From the NCBI RefSeq assembly GCF_051535215.1, contig NZ_JBPPLY010000002.1:248001-312000 (forward strand): 64,000 bases of DNA, given 5' to 3'. The DNA is from Nitrobacter sp051535215 (lineage in GTDB: Bacteria > Pseudomonadota > Alphaproteobacteria > Rhizobiales > Xanthobacteraceae). Under the pieces are notes generated by a model, which worked only from the letters and a program-made list of their open reading frames with translations, ran no database searches and was not told the origin of the DNA. Position numbers and translations under genes: made by a program. This document shows positions 8,448-17,561 of this stretch, piece after piece (within the stretch, counting starts at the first letter, position 1; each line of letters begins with the position of its first letter).

Positions 8448-9554
8448 TCACGTTTTGACGTCGCCATTCTTGACCTCGGTGACATGGCCCATCTTGCGGC
8501 CGGGGCGCTGCGCGCCCTTGCCGTAGATATGCACGGAGGCGCCGGGCACGGTGAGCCACTTGCTATAGTCAAGAATGTCGTCGCCGATGAGGTTTGTCAT
8601 GACGACGCTGCCGTGCCGGACCGGCTTGCCGAGCGACCAGCCTGCGACGGCGCGGATGTGCTGTTCGAACTGCGAGACCGAAGCGCCGTCGAGCGTCCAG
8701 TGCCCGGAGTTATGGACTCGCGGCGCGATCTCGCTGACGAGCAGCTTCGGGCCGCCGGGACCCGCCACCACGAACATTTCCACGGCCAGCACGCCGACAT
8801 AATCGAGCGCATCCGCGATCTTTTTCGCGATGTCGCGCGCCTGCGCGGCGAGCGTATCGGAAACCGCAGCCGGGACGCGTGAATATTTCAGGATGTGATC
8901 GCGATGCTCGTTCTCGGTCACGTCGAAGCATTCGACGCGGCCATCGGCGCCGCGTGCCGCAATCACGGAAATCTCGCGCTCGAACGGCACGAAGGCTTCC
9001 GCGATCGCCGATCGGGTGCCGAGATCGTCCCACGCCTGACCAGGATCGTCGCCGTCGCGGATGATGGCCTGGCCCTTGCCGTCATAGCCGAAGCGGCGGG
9101 TCTTGATCACCGCGGGCAGCCCGACCACCTTGATCGCTTCGCGCAACGTCTGCGGGGACGTGACGTCGGCATAGGGGGCGGTGGCGATACCCAGACCGGA
9201 AATGAAATTCTTCTCCAGCAGCCGGTCCTGAACCGTCTCCAGAATGCGATAGTCGGGCAGCACCGGCCGGCGCGCGGCGAGCACCATCGCGGTCGAAGCC
9301 GGGATATTCTCGAATTCATAGGTGACCACGTCGACGTCGGCCGCGAACAATTCCAGCGCCTCGACGTCCGCGTACTCTGCGCAGGTGGCGTTCTGCACGA
9401 CGTCGAAGGCCGGCGAGTCCGGATCCGGCGAGAACACCTGGCACTTGAGGCCGAGGCGCGCCGCCGCCAGCGCCAGCATCCGGCCGAGTTGCCCGCCGCC
9501 GAGAATGCCGATGGTGTCGCCCGGCTTGAGCGTCACCCGCCGAGAAGCGCTCAC
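8448..9554 (-). CDS. purK: N5-carboxyaminoimidazole ribonucleotide synthase
   Basis: A 368-residue ATP-grasp enzyme that makes N5-CAIR from AIR, ATP and bicarbonate in purine synthesis. The N-terminal IGILGGGQLGRMLALAAARLG dinucleotide-fold segment, the ATP-grasp central part KTRRFGYDGKGQ and the metal-binding SEIAPRVHNSGHWT motif are characteristic. The start is GTG at 9554, overlapping the purE stop by 4 bases (GTGA), so translation is probably coupled. The pair purE-purK is a classical operon. Confidence 0.96.
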   Translation of the reverse strand: MSASRRVTLKPGDTIGILGGGQLGRMLALAAARLGLKCQVFSPDPDSPAFDVVQNATCAEYADVEALELFAADVDVVTYEFENIPASTAMVLAARRPVLPDYRILETVQDRLLEKNFISGLGIATAPYADVTSPQTLREAIKVVGLPAVIKTRRFGYDGKGQAIIRDGDDPGQAWDDLGTRSAIAEAFVPFEREISVIAARGADGRVECFDVTENEHRDHILKYSRVPAAVSDTLAAQARDIAKKIADALDYVGVLAVEMFVVAGPGGPKLLVSEIAPRVHNSGHWTLDGASVSQFEQHIRAVAGWSLGKPVRHGSVVMTNLIGDDILDYSKWLTVPGASVHIYGKGAQRPGRKMGHVTEVKNGDVKT

Positions 9555-10039
9555 GCCGATCCCTCCGGGCGCTCGCCCACGGCGTCGGTCTGCTGCTTGC
9601 GCCAGGCGGCGAGGCGTCCGGCGAGCGCCGGGTCGCTGAGCGCGAGCACACTCGCCGCCAGCAGCGCCGCATTGATGGCGCCGGCCTTGCCGATCGCAAG
9701 CGTTCCCACCGGAATTCCGGCCGGCATCTGCACGATCGAATACAGCGAGTCGACCCCGGCCAGCGTCTTTGATTCCACGGGCACTCCGAGCACCGGGAGT
9801 TCGGTCAGCGACGCCGTCATGCCGGGCAGGTGCGCGGCGCCGCCCGCGCCTGCGATGATGACCTTGAATCCCTCCGCCTTGGCGCCCCTGGCGAATGCGA
9901 ACAGCCGCTCGGGGGTCCGGTGCGCGGATATGATTCGCGTCTCGCTGGCCACGCCAAGCGCGGTCAGAGTGTCCGCAGCGTGACGCATTGTTTCCCAGTC
10001 CGACTGGCTTCCCATGATGATGGCGACGGCGGCGGTCAT
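9551..10039 (-). CDS. purE: N5-carboxyaminoimidazole ribonucleotide mutase
   Basis: A 162-residue class I PurE that moves the carboxylate of N5-CAIR to C4. The conserved MGSQSDWETM start, SAHRTPERL and the GAGGAAHLPGM signature are all present. It is first in the purEK operon. The AT-rich stretch just upstream (10040-10065) probably holds the leader. Length and motifs are normal. Confidence 0.97.
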   Translation of the reverse strand: MTAAVAIIMGSQSDWETMRHAADTLTALGVASETRIISAHRTPERLFAFARGAKAEGFKVIIAGAGGAAHLPGMTASLTELPVLGVPVESKTLAGVDSLYSIVQMPAGIPVGTLAIGKAGAINAALLAASVLALSDPALAGRLAAWRKQQTDAVGERPEGSA

Positions 10040-10163
10040 TTATTTATTTTATTTCTTTCGGGAATCCGGAAAACATGGTGCGGATTATAGGAGGGTGCCT
10101 TGACGGGGCAAGCGGTGGGGACTGAACTATCCTGTCTTGGTGAACGACGGCAAGCCTGTGGCG

Positions 10164-10838
10164 ATGAAAAAGACCTCGAAAGCGTCGGCTTCAACCGTTG
10201 CAAAACGCAAGGCGAGCCGCCGCAAGACGGCGCCGGCCGCGCCCGCGCCAAAGCGCCCGACGGTGCCACAACGTGATGTCGCGACCGAAGCCAGGGCCAC
10301 GATCCGTCGCCTCAAGACCCGGCTTGCCGCCGCGCAGGCGCGGATCGCGGATCTGGAGGCGTCCGCGGATACCGATTTTCTTCTCGGCGTCCTCAATCGC
10401 CGTGGCTTCGAACGCGAACTGCGCCGCTCGGTCGCCTATATCCGGCGCTATCATGCGAACGGGGCGCTGTTCGTGCTGGACGTCGATCGCCTGAAGCCTA
10501 TCAACGACGCGTTCGGTCACGCGGCCGGAGATGCGGTGCTGAAGGCCGTGGTTGCGGCGCTGTCCCGGCACGTGCGGTCCTCCGATCTGATCGGGCGGCT
10601 CGGCGGCGACGAGTTCGCGCTGCTGTTGTGGAATCTCAGCGAAACCGACGCCAGGGCCAAGGCGTCGGCTCTGGAGGAGACCATCGACGGGCTGGCGCTG
10701 ACGTTCGGGGGGCGGGCGATCACCACCGGCGCGTCGATCGGGGTAGCCATCCTCGGGCCGCACGCCGACGCCGACGCGGCGCTGGAGCAGGCCGACTGTG
10801 CGATGTACGTCCGCAAGGCGCAGCGGCGGAGCAGTTGA
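10164..10838 (+). CDS. GGDEF diguanylate cyclase with Lys/Ala-rich N-terminus
   Basis: A protein of about 224 residues with no membrane segment. The first 35 residues are Lys/Ala/Pro-rich (KRKASRRKTAPAAPAPKRP), then comes a short predicted helix (about 40-70, RRLKTRLAAAQARIADLEA) that could dimerise, and then a complete GGDEF domain with RLGGDEFALLLW. The intact GGDEF motif argues for c-di-GMP synthesis; no RxxD inhibitory site is obvious. GTG at 10140 and TTG at 10137 are alternative in-frame starts, and I cannot decide between these and the ATG at 10164. Confidence 0.88.
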   Translation: MKKTSKASASTVAKRKASRRKTAPAAPAPKRPTVPQRDVATEARATIRRLKTRLAAAQARIADLEASADTDFLLGVLNRRGFERELRRSVAYIRRYHANGALFVLDVDRLKPINDAFGHAAGDAVLKAVVAALSRHVRSSDLIGRLGGDEFALLLWNLSETDARAKASALEETIDGLALTFGGRAITTGASIGVAILGPHADADAALEQADCAMYVRKAQRRSS

Positions 10839-10875
10839 GAGGCGGCGGTATCGGCGGGGGCGGTGAGCCCGTTTT

Positions 10876-11082
10876 TCAGGCGATGATATCCGGCGTGATC
10901 TGGTCTTCGATGAAGGCGATGCGGTCGCGCAACTGCAGCTTGCGTTTCTTCAGCCGCTGCAGGCGCAGCAAATCGGGCGCGGGCGATTGATGCAGGGCAT
11001 CGATGGCGGCGTCGAGATCGCGGTGTTCCTGGTTCAGCCGGGCGAGCTCAGCTCCGAGTTCGCGCTCTTCTTCGTCGGTCAT
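10876..11082 (-). CDS. DUF465 (YdcH-like) small coiled-coil protein
   Basis: A 68-residue acidic/basic helical protein matching DUF465: ELARLNQEHRDLDAAIDAL, then LLRLQRLKKRKLQLRDRIAFIED. The family is widespread in Proteobacteria and its function is unknown. It faces away from a second DUF465 gene at 11390-11575. Confidence 0.85.
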   Translation of the reverse strand: MTDEEERELGAELARLNQEHRDLDAAIDALHQSPAPDLLRLQRLKKRKLQLRDRIAFIEDQITPDIIA

Positions 11083-11389
11083 GAGTTGAATCGTGAAGAG
11101 TTTGCGAAAAGTTGGAGGTTTCAGCTAGATCACGAACGTGATCGATTCCAATATTTTAGAGCGGGCTGCCGACAGAAAACCGCAACACTTTTCTTCATCC
11201 CGCTCCAGGCGAATTATTGTCCTTGCCCGCGCGCCGCGCAAGCCGCCAGCAGGTCCCTCCTTACGGTTCATTTTCCGAATCCCGCAAATATGATCGATGT
11301 GCTTTTCTGCCCCATCGACAGCTGTCTGGGTTCATGTAAACTCACGAATTCGGAGCGAATCTGAGGTTGAAACCACCGAGGAGGTTCGA
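11083..11389. other. Divergent spacer between two DUF465 genes
   Basis: This 307-base gap separates the two DUF465 genes, which are transcribed outward. It is less GC-rich than its surroundings in places (around 11140-11170), as expected for two promoters. I see no confident ORF or RNA. Confidence 0.4.
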
Positions 11390-11575
11390 ATGGCGATTCA
11401 GGCGCATCTCGCTGAACTGGAACGGAAACATCGGATCCTGGAAGGCGAATTGCACGATGCTCTCAGGCATCTTTCCACCGACGACCTGAGGATTGCCGAA
11501 TTGAAGCGCCGGAAGCTGATGCTCAAGGATGAGATCGAAAGACTGAAACTCTCCGCGGTCGAGACCCTCCACTAA
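11390..11575 (+). CDS. Second DUF465 (YdcH-like) protein
   Basis: A 61-residue paralogue of the DUF465 gene at 10876-11082 (AHLAELERKHRILEGELHDAL, then AELKRRKLMLKDEIERL). The start is ATG at 11390 with GAGGAGG about 7 bases upstream. The two paralogues are divergently arranged, suggesting local duplication. Function unknown. Confidence 0.85.
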   Translation: MAIQAHLAELERKHRILEGELHDALRHLSTDDLRIAELKRRKLMLKDEIERLKLSAVETLH

Positions 11576-11669
11576 AATTATTCCAATCTTTGAGGGATCC
11601 GCGGCCTTTGCGTCGCCGATTGATCGCCGCCGTTGGCGCGGAGAATCGGCGCGGGCCTGATTTGTCGGG

Positions 11670-12773
11670 CTACGCCCCCGCCAGCGCGGCAACATGGTCC
11701 GCGATTGCGAGCGATGCCGTGAGGCCGGGCGATTCAATCCCGAACAGGTTGATGAGCCCGGCTACGCCGTGATCGGCTTGCCCCTCGATGATGAAGTCCT
11801 GCACGGCGACGGTCGGCGGCACGATTTTAGGCCGGATCCCGGAATAGGCCGGAAGCAGGGCGTCGTCCGGTAGTTCCGGCCAGTAACGCCGGATCGCCGG
11901 ATAAAACCGCGCGGCCCGCGCCGGGTCGACGGCATAGTCCGGGCTGTCGATCCATTCGACGTCGGGCCCGAAGCGCGCCTGCCCCGCGAGGTCAAACGTC
12001 AGATGCACGCCGAGGCCGCCGGGCTCCGGCACCGGATAGATCAAGCGCGAAAACGGCGCGCGTGCGCTGCAACTGAAATAGTTGCCCTTGGCGAGGTAAG
12101 CCTGCGGAATGCGATCCGCCGGCATGCCTTCGATGCTGCGCGCCACGGCCGGCGCGCCAAGGCCGGCGGCATTGATCATGAGATCGCAGGCGAGCGTCAT
12201 CGGCATGTCGCCGCCGGTTTCGATTGCCAGTCCTTGCGGCGTCGCCTTTGCGCGCAGCAGCGGCGTCAGAAAAGCGAACGCCGCGCCGTCCCGCTCGGCA
12301 TCGCCCCGCAGCGCCAGCATATAGGCGTGGCTGTCGATAATTCCTGTCGATGGAGACAGCAGCGCGGCGACGCATTGAAGCGCCGGCTCGAGCGTGCGGG
12401 CCTCAGTGCCGCTTAGCGATTGCATGCCTTCGACGCCATTGGCCTCGGCGCGCGCCCTGATGGACTGCAACCTGCCGGCCTCGTGCTCGCTCGTCGCGAC
12501 GATCAGCTTGCCGCAATTGCTGTGCGGAATGCCGTATTCGCGGCAGTATGCGTAAAGCGCGCGCCGGCCGCTGACGCACATCCGCGCCATCAGGCTGCCG
12601 GCGGAATAGTAGATGCCGGCGTGGATCACTTCGCTGCTGCGCGACGACGTCGCTGTTCCAATTGCTTCCGCCGCCTCGAGAACGACGACCTCGCGGCCGG
12701 ATCGTGCCAACCGGCGCGCGATCGCGAGTCCAACCACCCCGGCACCGATGATGACGCACTCAACCCTGTCCAT
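11670..12773 (-). CDS. FAD-dependent oxidoreductase, L-2-hydroxyglutarate oxidase-like
   Basis: A 367-residue DAO-superfamily flavoprotein. An N-terminal FAD fold (CVIIGAGVVGLAIARRLA, then an acidic strand end VVVLEAAE) is followed by SRSSEVIHAGIYY, which is typical of the LhgO/YgaF group that oxidises L-2-hydroxyglutarate. Later features are INAAGLGAPAVA and the C-terminal NLFGIESPGLTASLAIAD, the second FAD contact. Length suits the family. Substrate is inferred by family likeness only. The ATG at 12773 has an unremarkable leader. Confidence 0.82.
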   Translation of the reverse strand: MDRVECVIIGAGVVGLAIARRLARSGREVVVLEAAEAIGTATSSRSSEVIHAGIYYSAGSLMARMCVSGRRALYAYCREYGIPHSNCGKLIVATSEHEAGRLQSIRARAEANGVEGMQSLSGTEARTLEPALQCVAALLSPSTGIIDSHAYMLALRGDAERDGAAFAFLTPLLRAKATPQGLAIETGGDMPMTLACDLMINAAGLGAPAVARSIEGMPADRIPQAYLAKGNYFSCSARAPFSRLIYPVPEPGGLGVHLTFDLAGQARFGPDVEWIDSPDYAVDPARAARFYPAIRRYWPELPDDALLPAYSGIRPKIVPPTVAVQDFIIEGQADHGVAGLINLFGIESPGLTASLAIADHVAALAGA

Positions 12774-12858
12774 TCGCGGCCTGGTGTCCCAATCCGAAGT
12801 TCATCTTGCTGCGTTGCGCCCTCCGTAGCGAACTTCGGACTAGAAGGGATACTGGAGG

Positions 12859-12959
12859 CTTTCCGCTTCTCATGGAATCAGAAGCCAGGCTCTATCTTCA
12901 CGCGAACCGGTCTCCATCCCGGGGTCAAGTCCGAGGACATGCTTCGCTCGAAAACGCTA
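12859..12959 (-). repeat. Dispersed intergenic element, minus orientation
   Basis: Read on the minus strand this copy has AGCGTTTTCGAGCGAAGCATG, then GGTTCGCGTGAAGATAGAGCC and TTCTGATTCCATGAGAAG. It matches the copies at 18374-18491 and 35929-36050. It lies in a 396-base gene-free gap (12774-13169) between lhgO-like and a GGDEF-EAL gene; I see no gene in the rest of that gap, which should hold both divergent promoters. Confidence 0.7.
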
Positions 12960-13169
12960 TAGCGAACTCATGATCTTCGGTGTGGTCGGGTTCTCGTTTG
13001 AGGGACTTGCGGAGAAGATAAAGCGAGCTTCCGACGGCCCGTTAGCAGGGCATTAATCATGAGAGACCAATTGTGCAATCCAGGGCGCATTTTTCGATCG
13101 CAGGGGTAAGTTTTTACCCGATTCAAACCCGTTGGGCCAGACACTCCACCGGCAGATCCCGGGGGCGCG

Positions 13170-15155
13170 ATGACTGGCAAGAATTGGCAGGCGGGCGGCT
13201 ATAACTTCGTTGCTGCGATGGGGCTCGTATACGCGGTCGTTGCGGCGACGTCTGCGGACGCGTTCGCGGCAGCCATCGTTTTACCCGAGAGCGCAGGCGC
13301 CGCAGTCCGTGACAACGTGATCCAGCACGTTCTTGCCGGCGGCTTTATCGCCTTCTGTTTTCTGACGGCGGTGACCATCCGCGCGTCCAGGGTGCGCAAG
13401 GTCAGGCGCTCGCATCTCCACAGGCAGGCATTCGAACGTGAATCGCTGTCGCGCGAACTCGAAAACACAAAGAAGTTTCTCGAGACAGTGGTGGACAATA
13501 TTCCGGTGCCGCTGATCGTCCAGCGCGCCAGCGACGGCCATTACCTGCTCGCCAATCGGCCCGCCGAGGCGCTTCTCAATCGCCGCCGCGAGGACGTCGT
13601 CGGGCTGACCGCATCGGATATTTTCAATCCGCGCGACGCGGAACTGATCCTTGCCCGCGATGAAGCGGCGGTCCGGAATGGCGGCTTCCTGACTCAGCAT
13701 CCGATCAGCACCAGCGAGGGCCTGCGGCTGTTCCTGACCCGCCGCATCCCTGTGGCGGCGGATGACGGCGAACCGCAATACCTGATCAAGACGCATGAAG
13801 ATGTGACCGATCGCCGCCAGACCGAGTCGCGCATGGTGCACATGGCCTATCACGATGGGCTGACCGACCTGCCGAACCGCACCGCGTTCCTGAAAGCATT
13901 GTCGCAGATGATCGAGTCGTGCCAGGGAACGGACGACGAGTTCGCGGTGCTGTCGGTCGATCTTGACGGCCTCAAGGAGATCAACGACGTGTTCGGTCAC
14001 GCGGTCGGCGACAGGCTGCTGATCGAAGCAGCCCATCGCATTCAGGAGGCGGCGCACGGTGGCCTCATCGCGAGGCTTAGCGGCGACGAGTTCGGCGTGA
14101 TCATCGATGGCGAGCAGCCCGCCGCGGGCATGGCGCTCGCCGAAAAGCTCGTCGAGGCGATGACGCCGGAATTTCTGATCGACGGCAAATCCGTCCGCGT
14201 CGGGCTGAGCAGCGGCATCGCGCTGTTTCCGCGCGATGGCATCGACCCGGCCTCGCTGCTGTCCAATTCCGGCGCCGCACTGTTCCGCGCCAAGAAAAGG
14301 TCGCGCGGATCGATCAGCATCTTCGACCCCGACATGGACCGGCAGATTCGGGATCGCCGTGCGTTGCATCAGGATCTGTCGAGCGCCATCCGGAACGGCG
14401 AACTGTCGCTGCACTACCAGCCGCAGGCACGCACGGGCCACAAACTCGATGATGGCGATGTGACCGGCTTCGAGGCGCTGGCGCGATGGACCCATCCGAC
14501 CCGCGGCCTCATTCTGCCCGACGATTTCATTCCGCTTGCTGAGGAAAGCGGTCTGATCGTGGCCATGGGCGAATGGGTTCTGCGCGAGGCATGCCGGGAG
14601 GCGGCGTCCTGGCCGAACCCCATGCAGATCTCGGTCAACCTGTCGCCGGTGCAGTTCGTCCATGGCGATCTGGTCGGTCTCGTGGATTCGATCCTGCAGG
14701 AAACCGGACTCGATCCTAACCGGCTGGAACTGGAGATTACCGAAGGCGTGCTCATCGAGGACTTCGAGCGCAGTCTGACGCTGTTGCGGCGGCTGAAAGC
14801 GCTGGGCGTTCGCATTTCGATGGACGATTTCGGCAGCGGCTACTCCTCGCTGAGTTATTTTCAGGCGTTCCCATTCGACAAGATCAAGATCGACCGCGCG
14901 TTCGTGATGTATCTCGGATGCAATCCGCAGTCCGCCGCGATCGTCCGGGCGGTGATCGGCCTCGGCCACGGCCTCGACGTGTCGATCCTTGCGGAGGGCG
15001 TCGAGACGTCCGAACAATTGGGCTTTCTGGCCGACGAGGGCTGCGATGCGGTCCAGGGCTATTTCATCGGCAGGCCGGAGCCGATCGCGCGATACGCCAC
15101 CCTGGTCGGGCGTCCACCCCACATTCCCGGGGCAACCAGCCGCACGGCCGGCTGA
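13170..15155 (+). CDS. PAS-GGDEF-EAL membrane protein (c-di-GMP turnover)
   Basis: A 661-residue protein. Two N-terminal hydrophobic segments (about 10-30 and 48-66) flank a short periplasmic loop. A PAS domain (about 100-215, beginning FLETVVDNIPVPLIVQ) comes next, then GGDEF (about 225-385) with the variant RLSGDEFGVI, and EAL (about 400-650) with FEALARW, DDFGSGYSSLSY and LAEGVET. The EAL catalytic residues appear intact, so phosphodiesterase activity is likely; SGDEF variants can be active, so cyclase activity is possible. The start ATG at 13170 follows GGGGGCG. Confidence 0.92.
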   Translation: MTGKNWQAGGYNFVAAMGLVYAVVAATSADAFAAAIVLPESAGAAVRDNVIQHVLAGGFIAFCFLTAVTIRASRVRKVRRSHLHRQAFERESLSRELENTKKFLETVVDNIPVPLIVQRASDGHYLLANRPAEALLNRRREDVVGLTASDIFNPRDAELILARDEAAVRNGGFLTQHPISTSEGLRLFLTRRIPVAADDGEPQYLIKTHEDVTDRRQTESRMVHMAYHDGLTDLPNRTAFLKALSQMIESCQGTDDEFAVLSVDLDGLKEINDVFGHAVGDRLLIEAAHRIQEAAHGGLIARLSGDEFGVIIDGEQPAAGMALAEKLVEAMTPEFLIDGKSVRVGLSSGIALFPRDGIDPASLLSNSGAALFRAKKRSRGSISIFDPDMDRQIRDRRALHQDLSSAIRNGELSLHYQPQARTGHKLDDGDVTGFEALARWTHPTRGLILPDDFIPLAEESGLIVAMGEWVLREACREAASWPNPMQISVNLSPVQFVHGDLVGLVDSILQETGLDPNRLELEITEGVLIEDFERSLTLLRRLKALGVRISMDDFGSGYSSLSYFQAFPFDKIKIDRAFVMYLGCNPQSAAIVRAVIGLGHGLDVSILAEGVETSEQLGFLADEGCDAVQGYFIGRPEPIARYATLVGRPPHIPGATSRTAG

Positions 15156-15368
15156 CGGCCATTTTCAATCGCGGGACGACCGTGTCACCACGTCCGGGTT
15201 CCTTGTTCCTTCGCGGACTGTGTCGCGAAGTTTTGTTGTGAGTGGCGGAGCGATTTGACATTCGCTGCCTGTTTGAGCGCAAATCTGCGGGCGCGAATGC
15301 CGCATCCAAAAAGCCTTCGGCAACGTGTATTGCGATGGGTCGTTCGGACTCGCAAGGAGACGCGCTGA

Positions 15369-16556
15369 ATGGACGCGATGCTTCATCGCGAAACGAGACG
15401 GGGTGGAATGACCGACGACGCGAGACAAGCCCCCGATGTGGCAGGGGCGGACGCCATCCCGCTGTTGCAACTCGATGCGCTCGTCAAGCGCTTCGGCCGA
15501 TTTACCGCGGTCGACCGGCTGGCGCTCGACATCAAGGCAGGAGAGTTTTTCGCGCTGCTTGGGCCGAGCGGTTGTGGCAAGACCACGCTGTTGCGCATGC
15601 TGGCGGGATTCGAGACGCCGGATGTCGGCCGCATTCTTCTCGACGGCCAGGACATCGCCGGCGTTCCGCCGCACCAGCGTCCCGTCAACATGATGTTCCA
15701 GAACTATGCACTGTTTCCCCATCTCAGCGTGCAAGACAATATCGCGTTCGGACTGAAACGAGCGGGTCTGCCGCGCGGGGAAATCGAAACTCGCGTTGCG
15801 GAAATGGTCGCGCTGCTGGAACTGGAGGACATGGAAAGGCGCAAGCCCGACCAGCTTTCGGGTGGCCAGAGGCAGCGCGTGGCGCTGGCGCGCGCGCTGG
15901 CGCGGCGTCCGCGGCTGCTGCTGCTCGACGAGCCGCTCGCTGCGCTCGACAAGAAGCTGCGGGAAAACACGCAGGCCGAGCTGATGCGACTGCAGCGCCA
16001 GCTCGGCATGACCTTCATCGTCGTCACTCACGATCAGGAGGAGGCGATGATGATGGCGGACCGCATCGGGGTGATGAACGCCGGACGTCTGGTGCAGGTG
16101 GCGACGCCGCGGCAACTTTATGAGGCGCCGAATTCGCGCTGGGTCGCCGAGTTTGTCGGCGGCGTCAACATCATTGATGGTAAAATCGAATCGCGCGATG
16201 CCGGGCGCGTGACGATCGTGACGCCGGATGCCGGATGCGTGACCGCCGCAGCGCCCTTGCAGGCGCTGATGACTGACTCCATCTGCGTTGCGATCCGCCC
16301 GGAGAAGGTTCGCCTGTCGGCTCACGGGTCTGTGCCTGATGGTGGCGACGCGGCGGAGATCAACCGCCTGACAGGAGTCGTCGCCGGCATCAGCTATCTC
16401 GGCGGGCAGACGCGCTATCAGGTCAGGCTCGACAGCGGCGCGCTGCTGCGCGCGTCAGTCGCCAACACCGCGCGGCTCGATCTCGATGCGTTCGAGACCA
16501 CGCAGCGCGTGGTGGCGTGTTTCGACGCCGACGACTGCGTGGTGCTCGACAGATGA
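15369..16556 (+). CDS. potA: ABC transporter ATPase, spermidine/putrescine type
   Basis: A 395-residue ATP-binding subunit. Walker A GPSGCGKTT, signature LSGGQRQRVALARA, Walker B LLLLDEPLAALD and the switch His in VVTHDQEE are all intact, and a C-terminal TOBE domain (about 300-390) follows. The family is the PotA/FbpC-like importers. The ATG at 15369 has AAGGAG at 15354-15359; ATG 15408 is an alternative. Its stop overlaps the following permease start (ATGA), and two permease genes follow, so this is a transport operon. The exact substrate is not shown by the sequence. Confidence 0.9.
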   Translation: MDAMLHRETRRGGMTDDARQAPDVAGADAIPLLQLDALVKRFGRFTAVDRLALDIKAGEFFALLGPSGCGKTTLLRMLAGFETPDVGRILLDGQDIAGVPPHQRPVNMMFQNYALFPHLSVQDNIAFGLKRAGLPRGEIETRVAEMVALLELEDMERRKPDQLSGGQRQRVALARALARRPRLLLLDEPLAALDKKLRENTQAELMRLQRQLGMTFIVVTHDQEEAMMMADRIGVMNAGRLVQVATPRQLYEAPNSRWVAEFVGGVNIIDGKIESRDAGRVTIVTPDAGCVTAAAPLQALMTDSICVAIRPEKVRLSAHGSVPDGGDAAEINRLTGVVAGISYLGGQTRYQVRLDSGALLRASVANTARLDLDAFETTQRVVACFDADDCVVLDR

Positions 16557-17467
16557 GCAGGCGACACCTCTTCACAACGCCTGCCCGCAGGGCCGCGATC
16601 GCGCCGTTTCTGTGGATGACGTTGTTCTTCCTGCTGCCGTTCGGCTTCGTGCTCAAGATCAGCCTGTCCCAAACCGTCATTGCGCAGCCGCCTTATCTGC
16701 CGGTGTTCGATCCGGCGCAGGGCATGGCCGCGCTCAAGGCCGCTTTTGCTGCGCTGTCGCTGGAGAATTTCAGCCTGCTCGCCTCGGATCATCTCTATAT
16801 CCTGTCCTACCTGCGAAGCCTTGCGGTCGCGCTGATATCGACGGCGATCCTGCTCGCGGTCGGCTATCCCGTCGCCTACGGCATGTCGCGACTGCCGGTG
16901 CGGTGGCAGCCGATCGCGATGATCCTAGTGATCGTTCCGTTCTGGACGTCGTTCCTGATCCGCGTCTATGCGTGGATCAACATCCTCCAGCACGACGGTA
17001 TCCTCAACAAGACGCTGCTGGCGCTGCATGTCATCTCCGCGCCGATCGTATGGTTGTCCACCGACACTGCGATGTATATCGGCATCGTTTATTCCTATCT
17101 GCCGTTCATGATCCTGCCGCTCTATGCGACGCTGGCCAAGATCGATCCCGCGCTGCTCGAAGCCTCCGCCGATCTCGGCGGTTCGCGGCTGACGACATTC
17201 TGGCTGGTGACGTTTCCGCTGTCGCTGCCGGGCGCCGGCGCGGGCGCGCTGCTGTGCTTCATTCCGATCGTCGGCGAGTTCGTGATCCCGGATCTGCTGG
17301 CGGGGTCACGCTCGCCGATGATCGGGCAGACGCTGTGGCTGGAATTCTTTACCAACCGCGACTGGCCGGTGGCGTCCGCGATCGCCATCGTGCTGCTGGT
17401 GCTGCTGTTGGCGCCGCTCCTGGTGTACGAGCGGATGCAGCGCCGCCAACTCGAGGGGAGGCGATGA
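16553..17467 (+). CDS. potB: ABC transporter permease, PotB type
   Basis: A 304-residue inner membrane permease with six hydrophobic helices and the EAA-type loop EASADLGGSRLTTFWLVTFPLSLPG that couples to the ATPase. The start ATG at 16553 overlaps the ATPase stop by 4 bases. The N-terminal region (FLWMTLFFLLPFGFVLKISL) and length suit PotB/PotH. Together with the next gene it forms the heteromeric channel. Confidence 0.9.
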   Translation: MSRRHLFTTPARRAAIAPFLWMTLFFLLPFGFVLKISLSQTVIAQPPYLPVFDPAQGMAALKAAFAALSLENFSLLASDHLYILSYLRSLAVALISTAILLAVGYPVAYGMSRLPVRWQPIAMILVIVPFWTSFLIRVYAWINILQHDGILNKTLLALHVISAPIVWLSTDTAMYIGIVYSYLPFMILPLYATLAKIDPALLEASADLGGSRLTTFWLVTFPLSLPGAGAGALLCFIPIVGEFVIPDLLAGSRSPMIGQTLWLEFFTNRDWPVASAIAIVLLVLLLAPLLVYERMQRRQLEGRR

Positions 17468-17561
17468 TGGGAAATGGTGGTCCGAAGCCATCGCGCAAAA
17501 CCGTCATCTCTCTCAGCGGGAAACCAAGCGGGCTGTGCGCGCGACGGAGGTCGTGCGCCAA

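Noticed and set aside
13281..15122. 613-codon minus-strand ORF opposite the GGDEF-EAL gene
   Set aside because: Same kind of GC-rich antisense frame, while the plus strand encodes complete GGDEF and EAL motifs.
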